In this document: positions 9,601 through 20,601 of the stretch, piece by piece
Position numbering within the stretch: position 1 is the stretch's first letter
How the letters are laid out: every line of letters starts with the position of its first letter
From: Aphanomyces cochlioides
Taxonomy: Eukaryota; Oomycota; Saprolegniomycetes; Saprolegniales; Verrucalvaceae
Assembly: GCA_019828595.1 (NCBI GenBank)
Contig: JAHQRK010000017.1
Location: forward strand, 1,612,001 to 1,676,000
Direction: 5' to 3'
Length of the DNA: 64,000 nucleotides
Notes under the pieces: generated by a model
Databases searched by the model: none
Told to the model about the DNA's origin: nothing
What the model saw: only the letters and a program-made list of their open reading frames with translations
Program-made: the position numbers and the translations under genes

Positions 9601-10699
9601 ATGGCTTGGTCGTTGAAACTCCGCTCTTGGAATGAATTGGTCGAGTACGCGATCTTTGAACTCAAGATTTGCTTGGCGGAATGGAAAGCGCTTCTCTTTG
9701 GTGTCGCTTGGCAGTGTACGTAGTCGCTTGTCGTGCTCAGGAATCTCACCGATGGAACAGACATCCATAACATCTTCCACAATTTGGCCTACTGGATGCA
9801 AACGAAGCTCTCGCCAGCCCAGCGTGTCCCATTGTACGATCAAGGTTTTGAACTTCTCCCTGAATTCACGTACGATGAGACTGTCGATGTACATCCACTG
9901 ATGATTTAGCATAGGGAAGCGCAATCTCATATTTCAGAGTACTTGGTCTTTGGCGGCATCTTTGGTCCTGTCATCCTCCTCTTTGTGAGCGTTCTCTTCG
10001 TCAAGCCTTCGCCAAACTCGCGTCCTCGCTACTTGGCCCTCATCGCCAAGCGGGTCCTCCTCCAAACGGCCATCTGCCTCGTATGAAATTTCCATGGCTC
10101 GTTTCCTCACTCAGATGTAGATGCTTCGATGCATTTCATTCCTTGTGACTTCACTCCCTGGAGCTGCACCACATTGTCGCCCACTGTACAACCAAACATG
10201 CCTGGACGCGCATCCCAACGACCCGGCTGCTGAATTCATCTGCACCATCCCCAACCCGGATTTTGATCCTCCGATGACTGTTGGAAAGGTCTTCGGTCAC
10301 ATTGACGCACTCAATGGCTGTGGCGATCTCATGTTCAGCTCTCATACTACGTACACTATGTCGCTCATTTTGGGCGTTTGGAAATATTGGCGCAATGTCC
10401 CATTGCTCCTCTTGATGCTTGCGGTTCAAGTTGCAATTGCATTCTGTATTGTTGCTTCGAGGAAGCACTACTCACTTGATGTGATCACTGCATTGTACGT
10501 TGTGCCAATGGTTTGGTTCATCCAAGAAGCCTACATCAATGATCTCAATCACAAAGATGCCGAAGTCACACCAGAAGCCATCAAAGCTGTCTACGGTGTG
10601 GATGTTCCTAATGCCGAAAAATCTGCCAGCCAAGGAACTCTAATCCAATCTGACCAGGAGGGCGTCTTTCAATCTTCAGAAACACCAACTCAGGCATAA
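9601..10699 (+). CDS. sphingomyelin-synthase-like PAP2_C enzyme (ceramide head-group transferase)
   Basis: Four exons: 9601-9715, 9761-9869, 9915-10080 and 10121-10699. The introns are 45, 45 and 40 nt, all GT..AG, and the joined frame is 322 aa. The start at 9601 is the first ATG that keeps the frame; an upstream exon cannot be excluded. Exons 1-3 join to LLFGVAWQYIHNIFHNLAYW, RVPLYDQGFELLPEF and SEYLVFGGIFGPVILLFVSV, giving membrane helices of the N-terminal half. Exon 4 holds the family motifs: SFLVTSLPGAAPHCRP, NGCGDLMFSSHTTYT (His205) and SRKHYSLDVITALY (His246, Asp250). These match the His/His/Asp triad of sphingomyelin-synthase-related enzymes, which move a phospholipid head group onto ceramide in the Golgi or plasma membrane. 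The C-terminal tail (about 50 aa) is hydrophilic. Whether the product is sphingomyelin, ceramide phosphoethanolamine or inositol phosphorylceramide cannot be told from sequence. Confidence 0.8.
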
Positions 10700-11223
10700 A
10701 CTAATAGATACGTTGTACATTCGATTTCGTGACTCCGAAAGCTATCAGCCTTATCTAATGTGTACTGGTCCACCGAATCGACGCTTTGTCGATAGACAAC
10801 AACAGACTGGGCCGAGGGAGATAAAGCATTTCGGCTCAGGTTTTCTAAAAGGTTGTCATCAACCGTCGTGAATGTTTCAGTTTGCGACTCTGGTGTCCTT
10901 GACACACTGTATTCAGCCTTCCCCAGACGGGTAGCGTTTGTAAGTGGTCCGATGGGGCTTTTTTTGGTCAATGGTCTCGAATCGTTGGAAGGTATACGTT
11001 TTGACCAGGCTCTAAAAGCAAAGGCTGACTTTGGGAAAACTAGCAGATTGCTTTCTATGGACAGGTTGCAATTCATATTAATACTAAGAGATTTGAAGTA
11101 TTTAAGCCAACGCATCTAAGCATTCCTTAAAGCATTGGTTTGTGGTGTATTATTATTCCAACAGTCCAAAATTCTCCACATACACACCGTGGGGGATCCA
11201 TCAACTCTTGACAAAGTGTCATA
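10700..11223. other. between the PAP2_C gene and the Tc1 element; no confident gene
   Basis: A minus-strand frame is open from 11115 to 10690 (141 aa, Ser/Thr-rich) and a plus-strand frame from 10853 to 11119. They overlap each other and neither has a recognisable motif. The minus frame overlaps the last codons of the PAP2_C gene, which argues against it being a separate gene. Confidence 0.3.
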
Positions 11224-12769
11224 CAGTGCGCGCAGGAAGTATAGGACACCGCGACTTTTCCACGATAACACGAGTGATGTAAGTTTAGCAGACAACTGTC
11301 GTGGATTAGACATAAAGAAATCTTAGATGAGTGCAGGGATGATATCAAATGGTGTTTTAGACATGAACTATCATACAACTCTGTCAATTCATGGAAACTG
11401 AGGGCGCAAAAAAGTATAGGACATTGACACAACTGATCATGTAGGAATGCATTATTCATTATCGAACGATCACTAATACTTTGTAATGCCTCCATTAGCT
11501 TGAATGACGCCAATGCAGCGGCGGGGCATGCTCGCAACGAGATTTTCAAGGGTGTGGATGGAAATTTTCTCCCATTCTCGTTCAATGGAGCTTTTGAGCT
11601 CATCCAATGAGTCGTATTGTTTGCCATCAGCATAGACTTCGCGGGCAAGGATTCCCCATAAGTTTTCGATAGGGTTTAGGTCAGGAGACAGCGCAGGATT
11701 GTCGAAAAGGATGAGTTTTCGTCTTCTAAAAACTTGGCAGTTATTTTTGAGCGATGAATGGACGCCCCATCTTGCTGAAAAAGGAAATCATTGCCATAGT
11801 GCAGGTGGGCAAAGTCAAAGAGGCCATCTTGTATGTAGCGTATAAATGTAATCCTCTGAGTCTTGATTCCCTTGTAAAAACAATATTTTGGTTTTTCCAA
11901 TCAGGAAAATCCTGCCCACACCATGACACTTGGGCCGCCAAATTTTCGAGCAAAACGGTATTCGGGATCGCGCATCAAATCGTGCCAGTAGTATTGCCGC
12001 CCGTCGGGGCCATCGATATTAAAAAAAATTCATCTGACCAGATGTCTTTCCTCCAATTTGGAGGAGCTTCAAGGTGACCAAGAGCAAACTTAATTCGAGC
12101 AATTTTGTGCTCTTCGGTGAGCTTTGGTGTTGCAAGACGCTTCATAAATTCGAGACGGGGGACTTGTGAAGGATGTCTTACACTGTACGAATAGAGACAT
12201 CGAGTTGCAGATCCTTTTTGAGCTTTTTGGCCGACGCACCGGTCTTGCAAGCGTCTCGAATTAGATGGCGTTTCGCCAGAGGAGTCAATAATGGGGGTCT
12301 TCCAGAGCGTTTAGCAGATCCATAAGCTTCTGGATCGCTCAGAAAGGTAACTACAACGTTTCTAGATCGACCCAGATACTTACAGATCTGCTGAACGCTA
12401 ATGTTGTTCTTGTGAAGGGCTAAAATTTACGCACGCTCGGTTTCATTCAGGTGCTTGCCTCGTGGCATTTTTCTTGTTTCGTGGGCACAGCTACGTCTTC
12501 TACATCACCAAAGTTTAGATATAAAAGCATTAGAAAGTCGTCGAAGATCATACCTTTTGCAAACTGACGAATGTCCTATACTTCCTGCGCACTCCAATAT
12601 GACCGACTTGTCTCTTTGGCGCGATAATGCAAAATGAATCCGCGCCAATGCGCCCATCAGTTCAGCCAATCAACGAAATCATCAGGACTAGTTTTCTTTT
12701 GAGCTTAATTTCATTGGCTGAAAAAATATTGCATGAAAACGCTTCGTCCTATACTTCCTGCGCGCACTG
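11224..12769 (-). mobile_element. Tc1-like DNA transposon with IR/DR ends, decayed
   Basis: The outer inverted ends are CAGTGCGCGCAGGAAGTATA at the left and TATACTTCCTGCGCGCACTG at the right, flanked by TA (11222-11223 and 12770-12771). Inner copies of the same word lie about 175 bp inside each end (GCGCAAAAAAGTATAGGAC near 11402-11420 and GTCCTATACTTCCTGCGCAC near 12572-12592). This makes the inverted-repeat/direct-repeat layout known from Tc1 elements such as Sleeping Beauty. The array of tRNA-Asp repeats starts some 20 bp beyond its right end. Confidence 0.85.
11473..12468 (-). pseudogene. Tc1-like transposase, multiple stops and frameshifts
   Basis: Reading from ATG at 12468 gives a helix-turn-helix domain (PRGKHLNETERA, stop, ILALHKNNISVQQICKYLG) and the GRPP-type linker (AKRSGRPPLLTP). 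A second helix-turn-helix follows and then another stop after DLQLDVSIRTV. The catalytic part is scattered over other frames: KDIWSDEFF (first Asp), NDFLFQQDGASIHRSK (second Asp) and, near the end, SPDLNPIENLWGILAREVY (third acidic residue). The final frame ends at TAG 11473-11475. The overall length (996 bp) fits a Tc1 transposase of about 330-340 aa. At least two in-frame stops and several frame changes make it inactive. Confidence 0.85.
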
Positions 12770-12852
12770 TACCAGCACAACAAGGAGGAGTGTGTGGAAG
12801 TGTGAAAGTGTGAAGGGTATTGAGCTGCGTGGGAAGGGAAATCAGCATGAAA

Positions 12853-12924
12853 TCCTCGTTAGTATAGTGGTCAGTATACCCACCCGTCACGCGGGTGACC
12901 AGGGTTCAATTCCCGGACGGGGAG
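12853..12924 (+). pseudogene. degenerate tRNA-Asp copy at the array edge
   Basis: It differs from all other copies at three places: G30A (breaks the 30-40 pair of the anticodon stem), T33C (the invariant U33 of the anticodon loop) and C49A (breaks a T-stem pair). The GTC anticodon is kept. The unit behind it lacks about 560 bp (junction near 12960-12967), so the next tRNA starts only 754 bp away. Confidence 0.8.
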
Positions 12925-13606
12925 TTCCTTCTTCATTTTTTCCTCTCCTACACAGAGAGAACCCAATGTTTATTGCAGTATTGATAACAATATCGATGTC
13001 GAATTGCCCTGAATAGCAGACAGCAAGGTTTGGATTCTGTCAAATGACTTGACCACGGAGTCCACGGTGGCGCGTATGATATGGCGCGCGACCACGCTGA
13101 GCAGATTCTCGACAAGCCATTGGATACACGTGAATCATGATGAGTATACATTGCTGGTGACCCCTAAAAATGTATACACATGCTGAGCTATAGTCGGTGC
13201 AAATGCTACAACTCTTGATGGAGGTGTGTTCACGATGTGGGACGACGGACATGTTTAAACACGATTCGTGGAAATGGTACCATTCGACTACTTCCTGCGT
13301 CCGAGATGGACGTTGGTAGAAAGAGCAAGTTGTGTTTTGTTTGTTTGCAAAGAGGACACATGTGCACGTGGTGTGGGGTATTTGGAGAATGTATCTGGTT
13401 CGTTTGATGAAGGATAGAGAGTTTGTGTAAATTGTTGTGAATGGGAAAGTAAGGAAGGTATGAGGTTGTGTTGAGGTGTGTGGAAGATTTCGTGCGTGTG
13501 TGTGTGAGGTATGGCGAGAGTGATATTGGCTGAAACAGTGGTTTTTTGAAGGTGTGTGAAAGTGTGAAGGGTATTGAGCTGCGTGGGAAGGGAAATCAGC
13601 ATGAAA

Positions 13607-13678
13607 TCCTCGTTAGTATAGTGGTCAGTATACCCGCCTGTCACGCGGGTGACCCGGGTTCAATTCCCGGACGGGGAG
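13607..13678 (+). tRNA. tRNA-Asp(GUC), intact copy 1
   Basis: Cloverleaf: acceptor TCCTCGT/ACGGGGA (one T-G pair), anticodon stem CCCGC/GCGGG with loop CTGTCAC (anticodon GTC at 34-36 of the 72-nt gene), T stem CCGGG/CCCGG with loop TTCAATT, discriminator G as usual for tRNA-Asp. There is no intron and CCA is not encoded. Internal A box (around TAGTATAGTGG) and B box (GGTTCAATTCC) are present, and a TTTTT terminator follows 5 nt downstream. Confidence 0.97.
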
Positions 13679-14920
13679 TTCCTTTTTCATTTTTTCCTCT
13701 CCTACACAGAGAGAAACCCTATCTTTTTATATCCTTCCAACTTTTCCTACTTTCAAAAGATAGCATACACTCGAATGGTCCTTCTGACCTACCATCGTCA
13801 ACATTACAAATCTTGCAATATTCCATCCCACATGTTCAATCGATGCGACAGTGTCACTCCAACAAGGTTGATCGCCCAAGACGCAATCCAAGTCAGACCA
13901 AGCAGTATGGATTTCAGCTGGTTGGCTGCATCGAATGTTGGGATGTTTTCGAGGCCACTCTGTCGATGGCCTCTTCCATTTCGACGAGTCTAGCCTTGAC
14001 AACACTTGATAACAACTTGATATTGCAACATAGATTTCTCATCAGAGACCTCAAACGCAACCATACATCGACAACCAATTCAAAACTACCTGAAACAGAC
14101 TCACTACAACAAAACAAAATGGACAATCAACACCATCAGTTCAGGCGACAATGTCACGACGTCAAAACAAATTATACACACAGCACTCTCGTTTGTTCAT
14201 TTCATCGTGAAGAGCATGTCTTGTCACTCCGTTTGAGAGCAAATAATGAGTCGTTACCCATATTTGTGTGATGGATATTGCATCATGTTTATTGCAGTAT
14301 TGATAACAATATCGATGTCGAATTGCCCTGAATAGCAGACAGCAAGGTTTGGATTCTGTCAAATGACTTGACCACGGAGTCCACGGTGGCGCGTATGATA
14401 TGGCGCGCGACCACGCTGAGCAGATTCTCGACAAGCCATTGGATACACGTGAATCATGATGAGTATACATTGCTGGTGACCCCTAAAAATGTATACACAT
14501 GCTGAGCTATAGTCGGTGCAAATGCTACAACTCTTGATGGAGGTGTGTTCACGATGTGGGACGACGGACATGTTTAAACACGATTCGTGGAAATGGTACC
14601 ATTCGACTACTTCCTGCGTCCGAGATGGACGTTGGTAGAAAGAGCAAGTTGTGTTTTGTTTGTTTGCAAAGAGGACACATGTGCACGTGGTGTGGGGTAT
14701 TTGGAGAATGGGTTCGTTTGATGAAGGATAGAGAGTTTGTGTAAATTGTTGTGAATGGGAAAGTAAGGAAGGTATGAGGTTGTGTTGAGGTGTGTGGAAG
14801 ATTTCGTGCGTGTGTGTGTGTGGTATGGCGAGAGTGATATTGGCTGAAACAGTGGTTTTTTGAAGGTGTGTGAAAGTGTGAAGGGTATTGAGCTGCGTGG
14901 GAAGGGAAATCAGCATGAAA
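13607..14920 (+). repeat. representative array unit (tRNA start to next tRNA start)
   Basis: The layout from the tRNA is: the gene (72 bp); T-rich terminator (CTTTTTCATTTTTTCC); about 600 bp rich in A and C on the plus strand; a segment with the perfect inverted pair GTATACATT/AATGTATAC (14463-14471 and 14488-14496); then about 350 bp rich in G and T with a (GT)n tract at 14809-14820; then the next tRNA. This unit and the next lack a TATCT pentanucleotide that other units have after GAGAATG. The unit also contains overlapping open frames on both strands, read through the tRNA gene, which I regard as chance. Confidence 0.85.
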
Positions 14921-14992
14921 TCCTCGTTAGTATAGTGGTCAGTATACCCGCCTGTCACGCGGGTGACCCGGGTTCAATTCCCGGACGGGGAG
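14921..14992 (+). tRNA. tRNA-Asp(GUC), intact copy 2
   Basis: Identical to copy 1. The next copy, 1314 bp on, is the one split by retrotransposon A. Confidence 0.97.
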
Positions 14993-16234
14993 TTCCTTTT
15001 TCATTTTTTCCTCTCCTACACAGAGAGAAACCCTATCTTTTTATATCCTTCCAACTTTTCCTACTTTCAAAAGATAGCATACACTCGAATGGTCCTTCTG
15101 ACCTACCATCGTCAACATTACAAATCTTGCAATATTCCATCCCACATGTTCAATCGATGCGACAGTGTCACTCCAACAAGGTTGATCGCCCAAGACGCAA
15201 TCCAAGTCAGACCAAGCAGTATGGATTTCAGCTGGTTGGCTGCATCGAATGTTGGGATGTTTTCGAGGCCACTCTGTCGATGGCCTCTTCCATTTCGACG
15301 AGTCTAGCCTTGACAACACTTGATAACAACTTGATATTGCAACATAGATTTCTCATCAGAGACCTCAAACGCAACCATACATCGACAACCAATTCAAAAC
15401 TACCTGAAACAGACTCACTACAACAAAACAAAATGGACAATCAACACCATCAGTTCAGGCGACAATGTCACGACGTCAAAACAAATTATACACACAGCAC
15501 TCTCGTTTGTTCATTTCATCGTGAAGAGCATGTCTTGTCACTCCGTTTGAGAGCAAATAATGAGTCGTTACCCATATTTGTGTGATGGATATTGCATCAT
15601 GTTTATTGCAGTATTGATAACAATATCGATGTCGAATTGCCCTGAATAGCAGACAGCAAGGTTTGGATTCTGTCAAATGACTTGACCACGGAGTCCACGG
15701 TGGCGCGTATGATATGGCGCGCGACCACGCTGAGCAGATTCTCGACAAGCCATTGGATACACGTGAATCATGATGAGTATACATTGCTGGTGACCCCTAA
15801 AAATGTATACACATGCTGAGCTATAGTCGGTGCAAATGCTACAACTCTTGATGGAGGTGTGTTCACGATGTGGGACGACGGACATGTTTAAACCCGATTC
15901 GTGGAAATGGTACCATTCGACTACTTCCTGCGTCCGAGATGGACGTTGGTAGAAAGAGCAAGTTGTGTTTTGTTTGTTTGCAAAGAGGACACATGTGCAC
16001 GTGGTGTGGGGTATTTGGAGAATGGGTTCGTTTGATGAAGGATAGAGAGTTTGTGTAAATTGTTGTGAATGGGAAAGTAAGGAAGGTATGAGGTTGTGTT
16101 GAGGTGTGTGGAAGATTTCGTGCGTGTGTGTGTGTGGTATGGCGAGAGTGATATTGGCTGAAACAGTGGTTTTTTGAAGGTGTGTGAAAGTGTGAAGGGT
16201 ATTGAGCTGCGTGGGAAGGGAAATCAGCATGAAA

Positions 16235-17965
16235 TCCTCGTTAGTATAGTGGTCAGTATACCCGCCTGTCACGCGGGCTAGTGGGTGGCTCCACCACTTA
16301 TTACGACTAGCCAAAGCGTTAGAACGCCCTGAAACATCCTGGTTTGCTCGCAATCCTCAATCCAAAATGTCAACCGCCCCTATCCACCGGCTACAAAACC
16401 TTAAGTCGGCTACAGGTCGCAAATCATTTCCAATCGACCGGCTATGACTCTTTTCCATCCTATCATGGCTAGACGAGTGTTTTAAGCCATCAAGAGCGAT
16501 GATTGAAGCCCTGGAACCTACTTGCCGTCGCCCCGACAACTTTTGGTGAAATGGCTAAAACTCATCGGAATGGCTCCTGAACGCAAATCAACTCCGATCG
16601 CCCAACTTAGAGTTGGAGAGGCTCGAGAATGTCCTCGCGATGGATTTGAGCTATCAAGCACCATGATAGCAGCACAGGAACCCAACTTCCGATTCCAAAC
16701 CATTTTGAGCCGATAAGGCTCCAAAACGACCATCGTAGCTCATTTCAGCTACACGACTCTATATGCACCGATTAATATGGTGCATCCACCGCTAGCCTCC
16801 ATTGATGGAGGACACCAAGTATGGCTATCTATCTCATAGCCGTTCGGAAGTTATGACTCCTTCAAATTTGGCCGCCGAGACGCCCGATTGGAAAAAACAC
16901 TGGTTTTGGCTAGCGCTCTCCCGCTACACACTACCTATGGCGATTCTAATGGTGCGCTATCCTTCGTACGTATCGTCGCTACGATTCTGCCAAGTGGCTC
17001 CATGCACCGCGGCGCCGTTCGAAATCCAGCTCCGACGATGCTCGCGCTCGAGACCTATCCGCCCATGGCGCATGTCAAAATGGCTCCTCCCAAATATTTT
17101 ACCCTTTTTTATTATTTTTGGGAGGTTTACCCCAAAAGCCCAACCCACAAGGGATTTTCCCTCTATCTCGCCACCATCAACTCCGATGAAGACGCTCCTG
17201 AAATCAACTTTGCTTGTCATGGAACGACCGACCTCGTTGATTTTTTTGGCTGGTCAAATCGTCCAAGAACATTTTATTTTGGATGGTCTTTTCTCTCAAA
17301 CCCAGCTTTTCCCATGGTTCCAGCGATTTAATTCGGCCTCCTGAGGTCGAATTAAATTGGCCACGACCTTTTTGGATTTTTTGGGCTACTACCTCTTGCC
17401 AATTTATTTTCCTTGGGCCTGATTTTACTCTGTTTCGACCCTTTTGTCAATTTTTGGCCTTCCTCTCCTGTCGATTTATTTATTCATGGATCGACCCCAA
17501 CTCAAGCTTTTATTTACTTGGCCTTTTTCACTGCGTACCTCCACTTGGAATTTTTATCAAGACTTTTGTATACAAATTTTCAAGTCCTCCACAGTCAACC
17601 CGAAATTGCCTCGTATCTCGCCACCACCAACTCGGATCAAGATGGTCATGAAAAGAAAGTTGCTTGTATGGCTCTTCTCTATACTGTTGAATTTTTTCAC
17701 AGCCTGAATCGCCATGCAACATTTTCTTTCTGCCATGGTTCCTCCAAATTACCCCACACCCAAGTCTATTTCGGTTAAGCAACACTGGACGATTTTCCAC
17801 AAGAACCTTCCAAGGTCACATTTCGCAACACATATTTATTATGCGACCTATGAAGCCAAAATCGAAAGTCTAGTTTGCGGCCCTTTTGGGCCATATTAAT
17901 TCTTTAATATACTCAGTTAACCGCCTGTCACGCGGGTGACCCGGGTTCAATTCCCGGACGGGGAG
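16235..17965 (+). pseudogene. tRNA-Asp split by retrotransposon A
   Basis: The 5' part is 16235-16277 (43 nt) and the 3' part 17937-17965 (29 nt), together exactly one 72-nt tRNA-Asp. The 16-bp word CCGCCTGTCACGCGGG (tRNA positions 28-43) is duplicated at 16262-16277 and 17921-17936. The A box stays with the 5' part and the B box with the 3' part, so neither half is a complete Pol III gene. Confidence 0.95.
16278..17920 (+). mobile_element. non-LTR retrotransposon, copy A: 1.64-kb 3' remnant
   Basis: It corresponds to the last third of copies B-E (homologous to about 25237-26879) with scattered substitutions and indels, for example CGCCCATGG in place of CGCGCATGG. It has no RT domain. It starts at CTAGTGGG, two bases 3' of a hairpin present in the longer copies, and ends with the shared terminal hairpins and CTCAGTTAA. 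Its own target duplication and truncation point make it an insertion event separate from B-E. Confidence 0.9.
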
Positions 17966-19212
17966 TTCCTTTTTCATTTTTTCCTCTCCTACACAGAGAG
18001 AAACCCTATCTTTTTATATCCTTCCAACTTTTCCTACTTTCAAAAGATAGCATACACTCGAATGGTCCTTCTGACCTACCATCGTCAACATTACAAATCT
18101 TGCAATATTCCATCCCACATGTTCAATCGATGCGACAGTGTCACTCCAACAAGGTTGATCGCCCAAGACGCAATCCAAGTCAGACCAAGCAGTATGGATT
18201 TCAGCTGGTTGGCTGCATCGAATGTTGGGATGTTTTCGAGGCCACTCTGTCGATGGCCTCTTCCATTTCGACGAGTCTAGCCTTGACAACACTTGATAAC
18301 AACTTGATATTGCAACATAGATTTCTCATCAGAGACCTCAAACGCAACCATACATCGACAACCAATTCAAAACTACCTGAAACAGACTCACTACAACAAA
18401 ACAAAATGGACAATCAACACCATCAGTTCAGGCGACAATGTCACGACGTCAAAACAAATTATACACACAGCACTCTCGTTTGTTCATTTCATCGTGAAGA
18501 GCATGTCTTGTCACTCCGTTTGAGAGCAAATAATGAGTCGTTACCCATATTTGTGTGATGGATATTGCATCATGTTTATTGCAGTATTGATAACAATATC
18601 GATGTCGAATTGCCCTGAATAGCAGACAGCAAGGTTTGGATTCTGTCAAATGACTTGACCACGGAGTCCACGGTGGCGCGTATGATATGGCGCGCGACCA
18701 CGCTGAGCAGATTCTCGACAAGCCATTGGATACACGTGAATCATGATGAGTATACATTGCTGGTGACCCCTAAAAATGTATACACATGCTGAGCTATAGT
18801 CGGTGCAAATGCTACAACTCTTGATGGAGGTGTGTTCACGATGTGGGACGACGGACATGTTTAAACCCGATTCGTGGAAATGGTACCATTCGACTACTTC
18901 CTGCGTCCGAGATGGACGTTGGTAGAAAGAGCAAGTTGTGTTTTGTTTGTTTGCAAAGAGGACACATGTGCACGTGGTGTGGGGTATTTGGAGAATGTAT
19001 CTGGTTCGTTTGATGAAGGATAGAGAGTTTGTGTAAATTGTTGTGAATGGGAAAGTAAGGAAGGTATGAGGTTGTGTTGAGGTGTGTGGAAGATTTCGTG
19101 CGTGTGTGTGTGTGGTATGGCGAGAGTGATATTGGCTGAAACAGTGGTTTTTTGAAGGTGTGTGAAAGTGTGAAGGGTATTGAGCTGCGTGGGAAGGGAA
19201 ATCAGCATGAAA

Positions 19213-19284
19213 TCCTCGTTAGTATAGTGGTCAGTATACCCGCCTGTCACGCGGGTGACCCGGGTTCAATTCCCGGACGGGGAG
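19213..19284 (+). tRNA. tRNA-Asp(GUC), intact copy 3
   Basis: Full-length canonical copy in the first complete unit after retrotransposon A. Confidence 0.97.
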
Positions 19285-20529
19285 TTCCTTTTTCATTTTT
19301 TCCTCTCCTACACAGAGAGAAACCCTATCTTTTTATATCCTTCCAACTTTTCCTACTTTCAAAAGATAGCATACACTCGAATGGTCCTTCTGACCTACCA
19401 TCGTCAACATTACAAATCTTGCAATATTCCATCCCACATGTTCAATCGATGCGACAGTGTCACTCCAACAAGGTTGATCGCCCAAGACGCAATCCAAGTC
19501 AGACCAAGCAGTATGGATTTCAGCTGGTTGGCTGCATCGAATGTTGGGATGTTTTCGAGGCCACTCTGTCGATGGCCTCTTCCATTTCGACGAGTCTAGC
19601 CTTGACAACACTTGATAACAACTTGATATTGCAACATAGATTTCTCATCAGAGACCTCAAACGCAACCATACATCGACAACCAATTCAAAACTACCTGAA
19701 ACAGACTCACTACAACAAAACAAAATGGACAATCAACACCATCAGTTCAGGCGACAATGTCACGACGTCAAAACAAATTATACACACAGCACTCTCGTTT
19801 GTTCATTTCATCGTGAAGAGCATGTCTTGTCACTCCGTTTGAGAGCAAATAATGAGTCGTTACCCATATTTGTGTGATGGATATTGCATCATGTTTATTG
19901 CAGTATTGATAACAATATCGATGTCGAATTGCCCTGAATAGCAGACAGCAAGGTTTGGATTCTGTCAAATGACTTGACCACGGAGTCCACGGTGGCGCGT
20001 ATGATATGGCGCGCGACCACGCTGAGCAGATTCTCGACAAGCCATTGGATACACGTGAATCATGATGAGTATACATTGCTGGTGACCCCTAAAAATGTAT
20101 ACACATGCTGAGCTATAGTCGGTGCAAATGCTACAACTCTTGATGGAGGTGTGTTCACGATGTGGGACGACGGACATGTTTAAACCCGATTCGTGGAAAT
20201 GGTACCATTCGACTACTTCCTGCGTCCGAGATGGACGTTGGTAGAAAGAGCAAGTTGTGTTTTGTTTGTTTGCAAAGAGGACACATGTGCACGTGGTGTG
20301 GGGTATTTGGAGAATGTATCTGGTTCGTTTGATGAAGGATAGAGAGTTTGTGTAAATTGTTGTGAATGGGAAAGTAAGGAAGGTATGAGGTTGTGTTGAG
20401 GTGTGTGGAAGATTTCGTGCGTGTGTGTGTGGTATGGCGAGAGTGATATTGGCTGAAACAGTGGTTTTTTGAAGGTGTGTGAAAGTGTGAAGGGTATTGA
20501 GCTGCGTGGGAAGGGAAATCAGCATGAAA

Positions 20530-20601
20530 TCCTCGTTAGTATAGTGGTCAGTATACCCGCCTGTCACGCGGGTGACCCGGGTTCAATTCCCGGACGGGGA
20601 G
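20530..20601 (+). tRNA. tRNA-Asp(GUC), intact copy 4
   Basis: Canonical copy; its upstream (GT)n tract is one repeat shorter, giving a 1317-bp spacing. Confidence 0.97.

Noticed and set aside
9550..9930. Minus-strand 126-aa frame
   Set aside because: It is antisense to exons 1 and 2 of the PAP2_C gene, whose plus-strand reading has clear motifs and sound splice sites.
13546..14271. 241-aa plus-strand frame repeated in every array unit
   Set aside because: It runs straight through the tRNA-Asp gene, has no family motif, and overlaps open frames on the other strand. Its persistence is explained by unit homogenisation, not by coding selection.
14454..14515. Definite C/D snoRNA call in the spacer
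   Set aside because: The box-like words lack a terminal stem bringing them together, and the space between them folds on itself, unlike normal guide regions; kept only as a finding.
15673..16353. Long minus-strand frames (102-226 aa) in array units
   Set aside because: They start inside or antisense to the tRNA, and their composition is that of the CA/GT-rich spacer. The length changes between units with two-base GT-tract differences (118 against 200 aa), which would shift any real protein.
16278..17920. Copy A as an independent SINE with its own promoter
   Set aside because: Its whole length matches the 3' region of the long copies and its start has no tRNA- or 5S-like head, so a 5'-truncated LINE copy is simpler.
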